Below are positions 1-6,942 of a stretch of DNA of 15,856 nucleotides, piece by piece. This DNA comes from an uncultured Mycoplasmatota bacterium. GTDB lineage: Bacteria > Bacillota_I > Bacilli_A > RF39 > UBA660. Both the position numbers and the translations under genes were made by a program. The stretch lies in the NCBI GenBank assembly GCA_900546055.1, contig URBG01000027.1:1-15856 (forward strand), in the 5' to 3' direction. The notes beneath the pieces are model-generated. The model ran no database searches. It had not been told where the DNA came from and saw only the letters and a program-made list of their open reading frames with translations. Each line of letters begins with the position of its first letter. Position 1 is the stretch's first letter.

Positions 1-543
<543 letters not shown>

Positions 544-616
544 AAATAAACATAATTGTTTCTTATTAATTTGAATTGAATGTCCTAACTAATTTTAATG
601 AATTGACATTTTGCTC

Positions 617-631
617 AGTTTTCAAAGATCA
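617..631 (-). promoter_or_regulatory. boxA-like antitermination site in the 16S leader
   Basis: The minus strand reads TGATCTTTGAAAACT, close to the Bacillus rRNA leader boxA (TGCTCTTTGAAAACT). It lies about 75 nt before the mature 16S 5' end and downstream of all three rRNA promoters, the expected place for NusB/NusE (S10) loading. The assignment rests on sequence and position only. Confidence 0.75.
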
Positions 632-677
632 TTATCTTTACCCTTCTGATTTAATGTAATTAATCAGCGGTAACTCT

Positions 678-706
678 AATATATCAAATGTAATCTTCCA
701 AGTCAA
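678..706 (-). promoter_or_regulatory. rRNA operon promoter P1 (proximal)
   Basis: TTGACT at 706-701 and TATATT at 683-678 are separated by exactly 17 bp. AT tracts resembling an UP element precede the -35. Transcription should begin near 671, giving a leader of about 128 nt that carries boxA. Confidence 0.85.
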
Positions 707-781
707 GGATTTTTTTAACTTTTTTTAAATTCTTGACACCGGATGACAAATTTTGTCGTTCCCTCAAAAAATTACTTGTTT

Positions 782-810
782 AATATACCAGAAGATTTTT
801 CACAAGTCAA
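782..810 (-). promoter_or_regulatory. rRNA operon promoter P2 (middle)
   Basis: The same hexamers recur here: TTGACT at 810-805 and TATATT at 787-782, again with a 17-bp spacer. The run of A and T tracts upstream (811-840) looks like an UP element. The site is 104 bp upstream of P1. Confidence 0.85.
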
Positions 811-874
811 GCGTTTTTTTGAAAAAAATTATTTTTTTGTTTTTTTCGCAAACCTCTCTCACAAGTGCATTACA

Positions 875-903
875 AATATACCAAATAGAAAGAGCAAAGT
901 CAA
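875..903 (-). promoter_or_regulatory. rRNA operon promoter P3 (distal)
   Basis: TTGACT at 903-898, a 17-bp spacer and TATATT at 880-875 make a third copy with an identical core, 93 bp upstream of P2. AT tracts precede the -35. It lies in the gap after the ntdP stop codon. Confidence 0.85.
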
Positions 904-962
904 CACTTTTTTTAATTTTTTTATAACTTTACTCTTCTTTAATAATATATGCACTTATATAC

Positions 963-1508
963 TTATAAATGACTATTTTCTTTTTTTAATTTTTGATATT
1001 GTGAACCGTATATTGCATTCTGATGATTATCGAAATATACAGCGTGATTTTGGTAGTCAGTTATAAGTTCAGATAACGCTTTATTAATTACTATGTCTAA
1101 GTCGTCAGAATAATTCATCTTTTTTTTATGATATTTATATTCTTGCTTATCTAATATTTTAAAACTACCATTTGGAAAGACGCGAAGGTCTAAATCATAA
1201 TCAATATATTTAATAGTTCCTTCTTCTATTATAAAGGGGCTGGCAATATTGCAATAATAGGTTATGCCACTTTTTTTTAACTGAACGATAATATTAAACC
1301 ATTTATCTTTAAAAAAATACATAACAGCTGGCTCCTTGGTACGTCTTGTATTACCTTGTGCTTCTGTAACTTTGGTTCGATCATTACCAAAAACAATATA
1401 ATCTTTTTTGATATCGAGAACGACTGCCTCATCCCAGCAACGATGAATTTTACCGTCATGTTTATAACACTGGATTTGAAATTCGTCTCCAACTTCTAAT
1501 TTTTTCAT
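963..1508 (-). CDS. ntdP: DUF402 nucleoside tri-/diphosphate phosphatase (NtdP/YgaC family)
   Basis: The protein (181 aa) matches the Firmicutes YgaC/Sa1684 family (UPF0374, DUF402), Mg-dependent cytosolic hydrolases of nucleoside tri- and diphosphates. Family blocks appear in order: KHDGKIHRCW (17-25), NDRT (42-45), CNIASPF (86-92) and YIDYDLDLRVFPN (101-113). With the start placed at the ATG at 1508, the residues I recall as catalytic or metal-binding fall at their family numbers: R23, N87, D103, D105, D107, D120 and E123. That supports this start over an in-frame GTG nine bases upstream (1517). The ribosome-binding site GGGTG (1521-1517) is also well spaced for the ATG. A TATAAT lies 7 nt before it. 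The gene sits alone between the rRNA promoters and ctpA. The C-terminal 20 residues are Lys/Gln/Asn rich and less conserved. Confidence 0.9.
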   Translation of the reverse strand: MKKLEVGDEFQIQCYKHDGKIHRCWDEAVVLDIKKDYIVFGNDRTKVTEAQGNTRRTKEPAVMYFFKDKWFNIIVQLKKSGITYYCNIASPFIIEEGTIKYIDYDLDLRVFPNGSFKILDKQEYKYHKKKMNYSDDLDIVINKALSELITDYQNHAVYFDNHQNAIYGSQYQKLKKENSHL

Positions 1509-1528
1509 TTTAATCACACCCTATGAAC

Positions 1529-1534
1529 ATTATA
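1529..1534 (-). promoter_or_regulatory. -10 element of ntdP (TATAAT) abutting its ribosome-binding site
   Basis: TATAAT at 1534-1529 is followed by 7 nt and then GGGTG. A transcript would start at or next to the Shine-Dalgarno. No good -35 is visible; the best at 17 bp is TTTTCT, inside the T tract of the ctpA terminator. Confidence 0.45.
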
Positions 1535-1554
1535 GCGTTTTTTGCCCAAAAAGA

Positions 1555-1579
1555 AAAGTCACTATTTTTTAGTGACTTT
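1555..1579 (-). terminator. Rho-independent terminator of ctpA
   Basis: Perfect 10-bp arms, AAAGTCACTA (1555-1564) and TAGTGACTTT (1570-1579), enclose a 5-nt loop. On the minus strand they are followed by TCTTTTT. The hairpin starts 7 bases after the ctpA stop codon. Confidence 0.85.
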
Positions 1580-1585
1580 GAAATT

Positions 1586-2887
1586 TTATTTTTTAGCTTC
1601 CTCTAAGGCTTTTTGAAGTTGTGAGTCATTAGCATCGACTGGATTGTCAAAATACTTGGTGTCGAAGTCAATTTCAACATCTGGAGTTATTCCTTTGCCT
1701 TCGATCAATTCACCTTTAGGCGTTAACCAGTTTTTTGTTGTTAGTTTATATTTATCACCATTAGGAAGGTTTTGCATTTCTTGAACGCTACCTTTGCCAT
1801 AGGTTTTCTTCCCAACTATAGTAGCGCCATATTCTTCCTTTAAAGCTGACGCTGTAACTTCAGAGGCTGAAGCACTATTTTGATCAACTAAGATAACTAT
1901 CTTATATTTTTTATCTTTACTACCTTTAGAATAATATTTAGTTACTACATCGTCTTTTTTGATTTGATAAAGGACATGACTTGAATCTAAGAATAAAGAA
2001 AGAATGTTTTCTGCTGATGATAAATAGCCACCAGAATTGCCTCTTAAATCGATGATTAGAGAATTAATATTTTCTTTTTCTAATTTATTTAATTCTTTCT
2101 TAAACTGGCTATAAGAATTACTGGCAAAAATACCAAGCGCAATATAGCCAACTTTTTTACCATCCTCTTCAAAGGTCTTTGCAGATACTGAATCAAGATT
2201 TATGCTGCCAATGTTTAACTTAACTGTGTTTTCTGATTGATCGCGTTTATATGTAATGGTTATATTTTTATTTTTACTTTTTTGGACTTTATCAGCTAAA
2301 TCAGAACTAGTTAGTCCTTTAAGACTTTCTCCGTTAACTTTGGTTATAATGTCTCCCGCCTTTAATCCGGCTTTAGCCGCTGGGCTATTTTTAAAAACGC
2401 TATATATAATGATGTTGCCCTCTTTATCGTTATATACTTGAATACCTAGGCCATCATAACTTCCTTCTAAAAGAATATTGAAATTTTTAGAAGTATCCGA
2501 TTCCAAATAAGTGGAATTTTTATCTAATTTACCTAGCATACCTTCTAAGGCGGCGTCTAATAATTCTTCTTTATTTACCTCACCATTATAATTATCAATG
2601 ATATAGTCATAATTGTTGATAAAATTTTGAAGTTCACTGTCAACTTTTTCGCCTTTAGTTGGTGCTAAATTATAGGTGGCAGCGCTTCCCATAATTAAAC
2701 TAACGATAGTGGTGATGATTAAAAGAATAACAACTTCACTTGTTTTAAAAGTTGGCATTCCTTTTTTAGTTTTTTTGTTATTTGTATCATTATTGTACTC
2801 ACTTGTTTTTTTATAGTCAATTGGTCCAAAGGCATTTTCTAGCCTATCTAATCTGTCTTGTAATTTATTATCATCTTTTTTAGCCAT
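1586..2887 (-). CDS. ctpA: S41 family carboxyl-terminal processing protease with PDZ domain (CtpA/CtpB type)
   Basis: This 433-residue membrane-anchored serine protease cleaves substrate proteins near their C termini on the outer face of the membrane. A polar cytosolic N-terminus (1-50) includes a short heptad-like segment (DRLDRLENAF). A single membrane helix spans about 52-70. A PDZ domain covers roughly 140-215 (GLGIQV, SPAAKAGLKAGDII, VNG), and the S41 catalytic core follows. DLRGNSGGYL lies at 280-289. The catalytic set is complete: S340 in NSASASE, K365 in YGKGSVQ and Q369, with the family spacing of 25 and 4 residues. The ribosome-binding site is perfect (AGGAGG, 2899-2894). The N-terminal cytosolic tail is longer than in Bacillus CtpA/CtpB. 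The gene is monocistronic, with its own promoter and terminator. It could equally be named ctpB; substrates cannot be inferred here. Confidence 0.93.
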   Translation of the reverse strand: MAKKDDNKLQDRLDRLENAFGPIDYKKTSEYNNDTNNKKTKKGMPTFKTSEVVILLIITTIVSLIMGSAATYNLAPTKGEKVDSELQNFINNYDYIIDNYNGEVNKEELLDAALEGMLGKLDKNSTYLESDTSKNFNILLEGSYDGLGIQVYNDKEGNIIIYSVFKNSPAAKAGLKAGDIITKVNGESLKGLTSSDLADKVQKSKNKNITITYKRDQSENTVKLNIGSINLDSVSAKTFEEDGKKVGYIALGIFASNSYSQFKKELNKLEKENINSLIIDLRGNSGGYLSSAENILSLFLDSSHVLYQIKKDDVVTKYYSKGSKDKKYKIVILVDQNSASASEVTASALKEEYGATIVGKKTYGKGSVQEMQNLPNGDKYKLTTKNWLTPKGELIEGKGITPDVEIDFDTKYFDNPVDANDSQLQKALEEAKK

Positions 2888-2941
2888 AAAATACCTCCTT
2901 CAAACTTTTTTGTTTATTGCGTTTTCAGCTCATACATTTAC

Positions 2942-2972
2942 AGTATATCACACATAATAAATATAGGCGCAA
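2942..2972 (-). promoter_or_regulatory. Probable ctpA promoter (extended -10)
   Basis: TATACT at 2947-2942 is preceded by TG (TGATATACT), an extended -10. The best -35 is TTGCGC (2972-2967) at a long 19-bp spacing. The leader to the ATG would be about 50 nt. Confidence 0.5.
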
Positions 2973-2982
2973 AAAAATTAAA

Positions 2983-3000
2983 AAGATACCGAAGTATCTT
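2983..3000 (-). terminator. Rho-independent terminator with UUCG-type loop
   Basis: On the minus strand AAGATAC-TTCG-GTATCTT forms a 7-bp stem capped by a stable UUCG tetraloop. It is followed by a T-rich tract (2982-2971). It ends the gene at 3017-3844, whose stop codon is 16 bases upstream. Confidence 0.88.
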
Positions 3001-3016
3001 AATTAATTTGACATTA

Positions 3017-3844
3017 TTAGGCTAACTCTTTTAATTTGTTTTTAATAGCATCATAATTATCAAATACAGAATTTATTTTACCGTTTTCAACTTTAACTAA
3101 GGTAGTTCCTGTTACTCTGAAATCAGCAATGTTTTCTACATAATAATTTTCTTCTTTTGCTAAATAATCTTTATTGAAAGAATCAGTTAAATTAGCTTTA
3201 TAAATTGTTGGCGCATCATCAGCACTTTTAATTGTATCTATTAAAGATGTGTATTCAGCGCTTCTAATGTCATCAGCTTGCTCAATTAAAACGTAATAAG
3301 TACCGCCGTGGTTAAGCATAGTGCCAATCATGATATTATCATATTGAATTTCTGTAGTTTTTGGATTTTCTTCATTAGTTGTATTGTTGGTCTTTTCATC
3401 TGCTTGTTTAGTTACTAATAAAGTTACGCCGTAGAAAACAACAAAGATAGCTGTAACAATTAAAACAATCTTAAATAATCTAGACATTTCATCATTACTG
3501 CTAACGCGAGATCTTAGTTGTTTTTCAACTTTGGCTGATTCGCTTTCGTGTTTTTTCTTTTTGGCTGTATCTTCTTTTGATACCTTTTCTTCTTTAACAC
3601 TTTTTTTAGCTTCAGCAATTACAGGTTTTAATTCTTTAGTTTTTTCATTTTCCTTTACTTGCTTTGACTTAGTGTTTTTTGAAGTTGTATTTTTTGAACT
3701 TGCGTTTTTTGCAGTTGCTTTTTTAGCAGCTGATGTGCTTTTATTTTTGGTAGCCGAAGAAGTTTTCTTAGTTTGTTTTGTCTTTTCACTATCTTGGCTT
3801 GTTGTCTTTTTATTCTTGTTATTAGAAGTTTCCTTCTTTGCCAT
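3017..3844 (-). CDS. Membrane-anchored degenerate thioredoxin-like protein with Lys/Ser/Thr-rich cytosolic tail
   Basis: No named family is recognised for the whole protein (275 aa). Residues 1-110 are very low complexity, dominated by Lys, Ser, Thr, Ala and Asn, with no predicted fold. One membrane helix spans about 124-145, and a basic stretch before it predicts N-in, C-out topology. Residues 165-275 follow the strand/helix order of a thioredoxin fold: a strand YYVLIEQA where the active-site strand would be, then a helix, then TGTTLVKVENGKI resembling the TGTPT cis-Pro loop. There is no CXXC, and the cis-proline is replaced by Thr, so redox catalysis is unlikely. The ribosome-binding site is GGGTGA (3855-3850 region), with TATAAT 7 nt upstream of it. 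A binding or scaffolding role at the membrane is inference. Confidence 0.75.
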   Translation of the reverse strand: MAKKETSNNKNKKTTSQDSEKTKQTKKTSSATKNKSTSAAKKATAKNASSKNTTSKNTKSKQVKENEKTKELKPVIAEAKKSVKEEKVSKEDTAKKKKHESESAKVEKQLRSRVSSNDEMSRLFKIVLIVTAIFVVFYGVTLLVTKQADEKTNNTTNEENPKTTEIQYDNIMIGTMLNHGGTYYVLIEQADDIRSAEYTSLIDTIKSADDAPTIYKANLTDSFNKDYLAKEENYYVENIADFRVTGTTLVKVENGKINSVFDNYDAIKNKLKELA

Positions 3845-3862
3845 TTATATCACCCGGGTACC

Positions 3863-3891
3863 ATTATAGCACATTTCCCTAAAAATTTAAA
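3863..3891 (-). promoter_or_regulatory. Promoter of the 3017-3844 gene
   Basis: TGCTATAAT is an extended -10 (TATAAT at 3868-3863), with TTTAAA (3891-3886) at 17 bp as a weak -35. Only 7 nt separate the -10 from the GGGTG ribosome-binding site, so the leader would be about 15 nt. Confidence 0.6.
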
Positions 3892-3895
3892 CCTT

Positions 3896-4888
3896 TTATT
3901 TGCTTACTGGCATTGTTGTTACTGAGCTAGCAACATTAACTAAATCTGTTTCACTCATGTTATCTGAAACGATATAATATTCGACACCATTTGAAACCCA
4001 AGAAATCATGTTATCTGAAACGGCAGCAACACTGGTTGCTAATTGGTACGGTTCACCATAAACGGAAACAATAGCTAAATCATCAGTTGTACTGGCAGTT
4101 TGTTGAACAAACATAAATGGATTGTCACCTTCAAAGGTCATAATAACTCTTTGACCTTGTTCTAGATCTACAGTATCTTTACTAGCTAATTTCGTATTTT
4201 CTGGAACGTACATTGGATAAGTATCTGAATCAATTTTACTTACAGTCTTAGCTGTATCTTCGGTTTTAGCTGCTTTCATATTTTCTTCTAGTTCAAAATA
4301 TTTATCTTTGAATTCAGCTTTAAAATCAACTTTTTTGAATGTCATGCGTATTAATACATCACCTTTTTTATTCATTACTTCTACTTTTTTCGGATTTAAT
4401 TTTTTATCAAAGTATATATTTTGTTTAACTAAATCTGAATTGTTTGGATAGTTTACTGTTGTTGTAAAGATATAACGATCTTTAGTTGTCTTAAAAGTCT
4501 TTTTACTATCATTTTGGATGTCACTTAGTAATGTTTGCAATAAATAAGTTTGTGAATTGTTGTATGGCCAATCGCTTTGGAATTTAAAACTCTTATTCAA
4601 ACTAGGAGTTAGAACATAAACGCCTTCACTATTTTTCAAAATGATTTGTTCATGGTTGTTAGTTTGATTTTTTAACGATACTCTAAATTTATCGTCCTTG
4701 GCATACGATGCTTCGACATCATATTTATAAACATCATCGTTGTTCGTTATTTCTAGCTGACCGGATAAATTGTAACCTTTCAAATTATTAATCTTCTTTT
4801 CTAAATCTTTAGCAGCATCCTTACTACTATAGTTCCCACAACCTACTAATAATAAACACGTAAATAAAACTAAACAAATTTTTTTCAT
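3896..4888 (-). CDS. LolA/RseB-like lipoprotein with C-terminal DUF4367-like region
   Basis: A 330-residue predicted lipoprotein. The signal peptide has a basic start (MKK), a hydrophobic core and the lipobox LVGC, with C17 as the lipidated residue. The mature part begins with a helix (DAAKDLEKKINNLKGYNLSG). It continues with alternating strands (LEITNNDDVYKYDVEASYAKDDKF, QIILKNSEGVYVLTP, DRYIFTTTVNYP, IYFDKKLNPKKVEVMNKKG). This is the pattern of the half-barrel LolA/RseB fold seen in Gram-positive YdcC/GerS-type lipoproteins. The last 110 residues (TYPMYVPENTKL...) resemble DUF4367-type tails. It should sit on the outer membrane face; its ligand is unknown. The ribosome-binding site AGGTGA precedes ATG by 4 nt. 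A TATACT at 4923-4918 may be its -10. Sporulation links of the relatives are not supported by anything in this window. Confidence 0.7.
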   Translation of the reverse strand: MKKICLVLFTCLLLVGCGNYSSKDAAKDLEKKINNLKGYNLSGQLEITNNDDVYKYDVEASYAKDDKFRVSLKNQTNNHEQIILKNSEGVYVLTPSLNKSFKFQSDWPYNNSQTYLLQTLLSDIQNDSKKTFKTTKDRYIFTTTVNYPNNSDLVKQNIYFDKKLNPKKVEVMNKKGDVLIRMTFKKVDFKAEFKDKYFELEENMKAAKTEDTAKTVSKIDSDTYPMYVPENTKLASKDTVDLEQGQRVIMTFEGDNPFMFVQQTASTTDDLAIVSVYGEPYQLATSVAAVSDNMISWVSNGVEYYIVSDNMSETDLVNVASSVTTMPVSK

Positions 4889-5000
4889 TTTTTCACCTCA
4901 TATTCAATTTCATTTAAAGTATATGGATGTGTTTTTTAAATTATGATGAATATTTTTTGTTTTTTAGTTCATGATAATAGTAAAAGGGAAGGAGCAGTTT

Positions 5001-5198
5001 ATGGAAGTTTTTCAAAAAGTATGTTTAGCAATAACAATTATTGGTGCTATCAACTGGGGATTAATCGGTTTATTCGATTTTAACCTTGTTGAAACAATTT
5101 TTGGTGTTAGTGTTTTTTCAAAGATTGTTTATATCTTAGTTGGTATTACTGGCTTAATTAATATTGGTATTTTGTTCAATCACATTGAAGCAAAATAA
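5001..5198 (+). CDS. DUF378 family small membrane protein
   Basis: A 65-residue protein with two hydrophobic helices (about 5-27 and 37-59) joined by the family-typical segment INWGLIGLFDFNLVETIFG. This matches DUF378 (YuzA-like) proteins of unknown function. The open frame extends upstream to an ATG at 4971. The internal ATG at 5001 is chosen because AAGGAG (4989-4994) lies 6 nt before it and family members begin close to this point. The gene is divergent from the lipoprotein gene and ends in its own terminator. No convincing -35 was found upstream. Confidence 0.85.
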   Translation: MEVFQKVCLAITIIGAINWGLIGLFDFNLVETIFGVSVFSKIVYILVGITGLINIGILFNHIEAK

Positions 5199-5203
5199 TA
5201 AAT

Positions 5204-5230
5204 ATCCCTGATTCTAAAAGAAACAGGGAT
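5204..5230 (+). terminator. Rho-independent terminator of the DUF378 gene
   Basis: ATCCCTG (5204-5210) pairs with CAGGGAT (5224-5230). The stem continues inside after one mismatch with TTCT/AGAA, leaving an AAA loop. A TTTTATGTTT tract follows on the plus strand. Confidence 0.85.
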
Positions 5231-5270
5231 TTTATGTTTACATTTTTCTTTAAATTTATCTTAAAAACAT

Positions 5271-5299
5271 TTTAAAGGTTTTATTTTATATGTTAAAAT
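5271..5299 (+). promoter_or_regulatory. Probable promoter of the CaCA exchanger gene
   Basis: TTTAAA (5271-5276), a 17-bp spacer and TAAAAT (5294-5299) with an upstream TG (5291-5292) make an extended -10 promoter. The leader would be only about 12 nt before ATG at 5318, containing AAGGAG. Confidence 0.5.
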
Positions 5300-5317
5300 A
5301 CAAAAAAGGAGTGTTTT

Positions 5318-6265
5318 ATGGAGTATGTATTATTAATCGTTGGATTTTTTCTTATTATTAAAGCTAGCGATGTATTAATTGACGCCTCTAGTAGTATTGC
5401 CTTAAAATTTGGTGTTTCTAAAATGCTTATTTCCCTAACGATTGTAGCCTTTGGAACTTGCGCTCCTGAAATTGCTATTTCATTTAATAGTGTTTCTAGC
5501 GGCAATGGTAATATGGCTTTGGCTAACGTTGTAGGAAGTTGTATCGTCAACGTATTTTTAATAATTGGAATTGCAGCTTTTATCAATCCTATTCAAATTA
5601 AGCATGTGACTATTAAAAAAGAATTACCAATTTTAGTTCTTATAACTTTAGGATTTTTCGTTTTAGTTTCAGACAGCATGTTTGTTCCAAAAATCCCTGA
5701 TATTTTAACTAGAGCTGATGGCGTTATTCTAATGATTTTGTTTTCTCTATTTATATTATATTTATTGAAGGCAATTCGTTCAAGAAATAAAAATGAGGAC
5801 CCACCTGAAACAAAATATGGGACAGGAATGAGTATTATATTAATTATAGTGGCAATCGCAGTTATTGCTTTCAGCAGTGATTTGATTGTCAACAATGCAA
5901 TAGTTATTGCTGAAAACTTCGGCATAAGTCAAAAGATTATTACTTTATGTACAATTGTTATTGGAACAAGCTTACCAGAACTAGTAATGACCGTGTCTTC
6001 GGCAAAAAAAGGTGAGTTTGATATTGCTGTTGGAAATATTATAGGAACTAATATATTCAATATATGTATTGTATTAGGTTTGCCAATTGCAATATTTGGT
6101 GGATTAGAGATTGTTGGTTTTAATTTTATTGATATGTTATTTGTACTAGCCTCGTCTTTAGTATTATATATGTTTGCAAGAAGTGATCGGAAAATTACTA
6201 AAATTGAAGGTGCTTTCATGGTTTTGTGTTTTATAAGTTATTATGCTTATGCATTAATGAGCTAA
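5318..6265 (+). CDS. Calcium/sodium antiporter, CaCA superfamily (YrbG-like)
   Basis: A 315-residue inner-membrane exchanger with about ten hydrophobic helices in two inverted halves. Both signature alpha-repeats are present. The first has AFGTCAPE (44-51) and NVVGSCIVN (70-78). The second has IGTSLPE (215-221) and NIIGTNIFN (240-248). The conserved acidic residues E51 and E221 are those that coordinate Ca2+/Na+ in the family. The halves are joined by a hydrophilic loop (152-168). Length fits bacterial YrbG/MaX1-type proteins. The AGGAG ribosome-binding site is well placed. The gene is alone on the plus strand and converges on the DUF308 gene. Substrate could be Ca2+/Na+ or Ca2+/H+; the sequence does not decide. 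Confidence 0.92.
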   Translation: MEYVLLIVGFFLIIKASDVLIDASSSIALKFGVSKMLISLTIVAFGTCAPEIAISFNSVSSGNGNMALANVVGSCIVNVFLIIGIAAFINPIQIKHVTIKKELPILVLITLGFFVLVSDSMFVPKIPDILTRADGVILMILFSLFILYLLKAIRSRNKNEDPPETKYGTGMSIILIIVAIAVIAFSSDLIVNNAIVIAENFGISQKIITLCTIVIGTSLPELVMTVSSAKKGEFDIAVGNIIGTNIFNICIVLGLPIAIFGGLEIVGFNFIDMLFVLASSLVLYMFARSDRKITKIEGAFMVLCFISYYAYALMS

Positions 6266-6293
6266 AAAAATCTATCTTAATTGATAGATTTTT
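6266..6293. terminator. Bidirectional terminator between convergent genes
   Basis: AAAAATCTATC (6266-6276) and GATAGATTTTT (6283-6293) form a perfect 11-bp stem with a 6-nt loop, flanked by A/T tracts on both sides. It begins directly after the exchanger stop codon. The DUF308 stop codon (6277-6279) lies in its loop. Confidence 0.9.
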
Positions 6294-6822
6294 CTATTTT
6301 AGCATAACTTACAGCAGTTAGAACATTGGAGATACCATCTAAAATAAGAAAGGCTCCTAAAACTCTAATGAAAATTGTAAGTGTTCCAAATGGATTAAAG
6401 ATTAGTAATATTGCTAAAGCAAATATAATGAAAGCTGCAACTAAAACAGTCCACCATTTATCATAATTGTATCTTTTTAAACTAGCGGCTGATTGCATTT
6501 TTGTAAAAGCATCAACGGCCAAGATTATCCCCATAATCATTGGAATGAATGAAGCAAAAGCTTTTGGGTTTGAAACAATGAATACTCCTAAAACTATGAA
6601 TATAATTGCAATAACAAGAATTCCATAAGCAAGTGGTCCATAAACTTGTGAACTAATATAGGTATAAATTGCTAATCCGCCAAGAATTAAACATAGAGTA
6701 CCAATTAAATAGCAAATTGAATTAGTAACAAATACTGGCGCCAAAAGCATAATTAAACCGACAATAATATAAAAACCAGCAATAATAAATAAGGTTGATT
6801 TTATTTCTTTAATAAATTCCAT
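6277..6822 (-). CDS. DUF308 (HdeD-like) membrane protein
   Basis: A 181-residue protein with six hydrophobic helices arranged as repeated pairs. Segments such as FYIIVGLIMLLAPVF, IMGIILAVDAFTKM and VLGAFLILDGISN are typical of DUF308/HdeD family repeats. HdeD is linked to acid resistance in enterobacteria, but the function in Bacilli is unknown. The ribosome-binding site AGGAGGG is strong, and the gene has its own near-consensus promoter. It occupies the place downstream of cdaR where glmM is found in many Firmicutes, but it is a separate transcription unit. Confidence 0.85.
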   Translation of the reverse strand: MEFIKEIKSTLFIIAGFYIIVGLIMLLAPVFVTNSICYLIGTLCLILGGLAIYTYISSQVYGPLAYGILVIAIIFIVLGVFIVSNPKAFASFIPMIMGIILAVDAFTKMQSAASLKRYNYDKWWTVLVAAFIIFALAILLIFNPFGTLTIFIRVLGAFLILDGISNVLTAVSYAKIEKSIN

Positions 6823-6849
6823 AATTCCCTCCTATTCTTTTATACTTAT

Positions 6850-6878
6850 ATATTAGACTTTTTAGAAGTTAATGTCAA
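6850..6878 (-). promoter_or_regulatory. Promoter of the DUF308 gene
   Basis: A consensus -35 TTGACA (6878-6873), a 17-bp spacer and TAATAT (6855-6850). The start would be near 6843, giving a leader of about 20 nt. Confidence 0.8.
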
Positions 6879-6915
6879 GTAATTTTATGTTTTATCACTT
6901 AACATTTATGAATTA

Positions 6916-6942
6916 AAAAATAGAGTTTTAAACTCTATTTTT
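6916..6942 (-). terminator. Terminator of the cdaA-cdaR operon
   Basis: AAAAATAGAG (6916-6925) pairs with CTCTATTTTT (6933-6942) around TTTTAAA. On the minus strand a T-rich tract follows. The cdaR stop codon TAG (6937-6935) is part of the stem. Confidence 0.85.

Larger units (their letters stand above)
544..962 (-). other. 16S leader and promoter region without protein genes
   Basis: This stretch of about 420 bases between 16S and ntdP holds the three tandem rRNA promoters, the boxA and AT-rich filler. A small perfect inverted repeat, GACAAA-T-TTTGTC, lies at 745-757 between P2 and P1. An open frame on the plus strand (from 743) overlaps promoter sequence, has no ribosome-binding site and is Phe/Asn/Ile rich, as expected by chance in AT-rich DNA. 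No clear terminator for ntdP was found here. Confidence 0.8.

Noticed and set aside
733..757. TTGACA on the plus strand at 733-738 as a promoter
   Set aside because: No acceptable -10 occurs 15-19 bp downstream and there is no plus-strand gene to transcribe.
743..1066. Open frame of 107 codons on the plus strand
   Set aside because: It overlaps the rRNA promoter array and the end of ntdP, has no ribosome-binding site and is Phe/Asn/Ile rich as expected by chance in AT-rich DNA.
1277..1492. 71-codon minus-strand frame inside ntdP
   Set aside because: Alternative frame of a confidently identified gene, without a ribosome-binding site or recognisable domain.
3531..3869. Phe/Leu/Val-rich 112-codon frame on the plus strand
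   Set aside because: It is the antisense of the Lys/Ser/Thr-rich low-complexity tail of the 3017-3844 gene; its hydrophobicity is a reflection of Lys codons.
5293..6219. Three antisense frames opposite the CaCA exchanger gene
   Set aside because: No ribosome-binding sites and no recognisable domains; the real gene on the plus strand has both alpha-repeats and explains the region.
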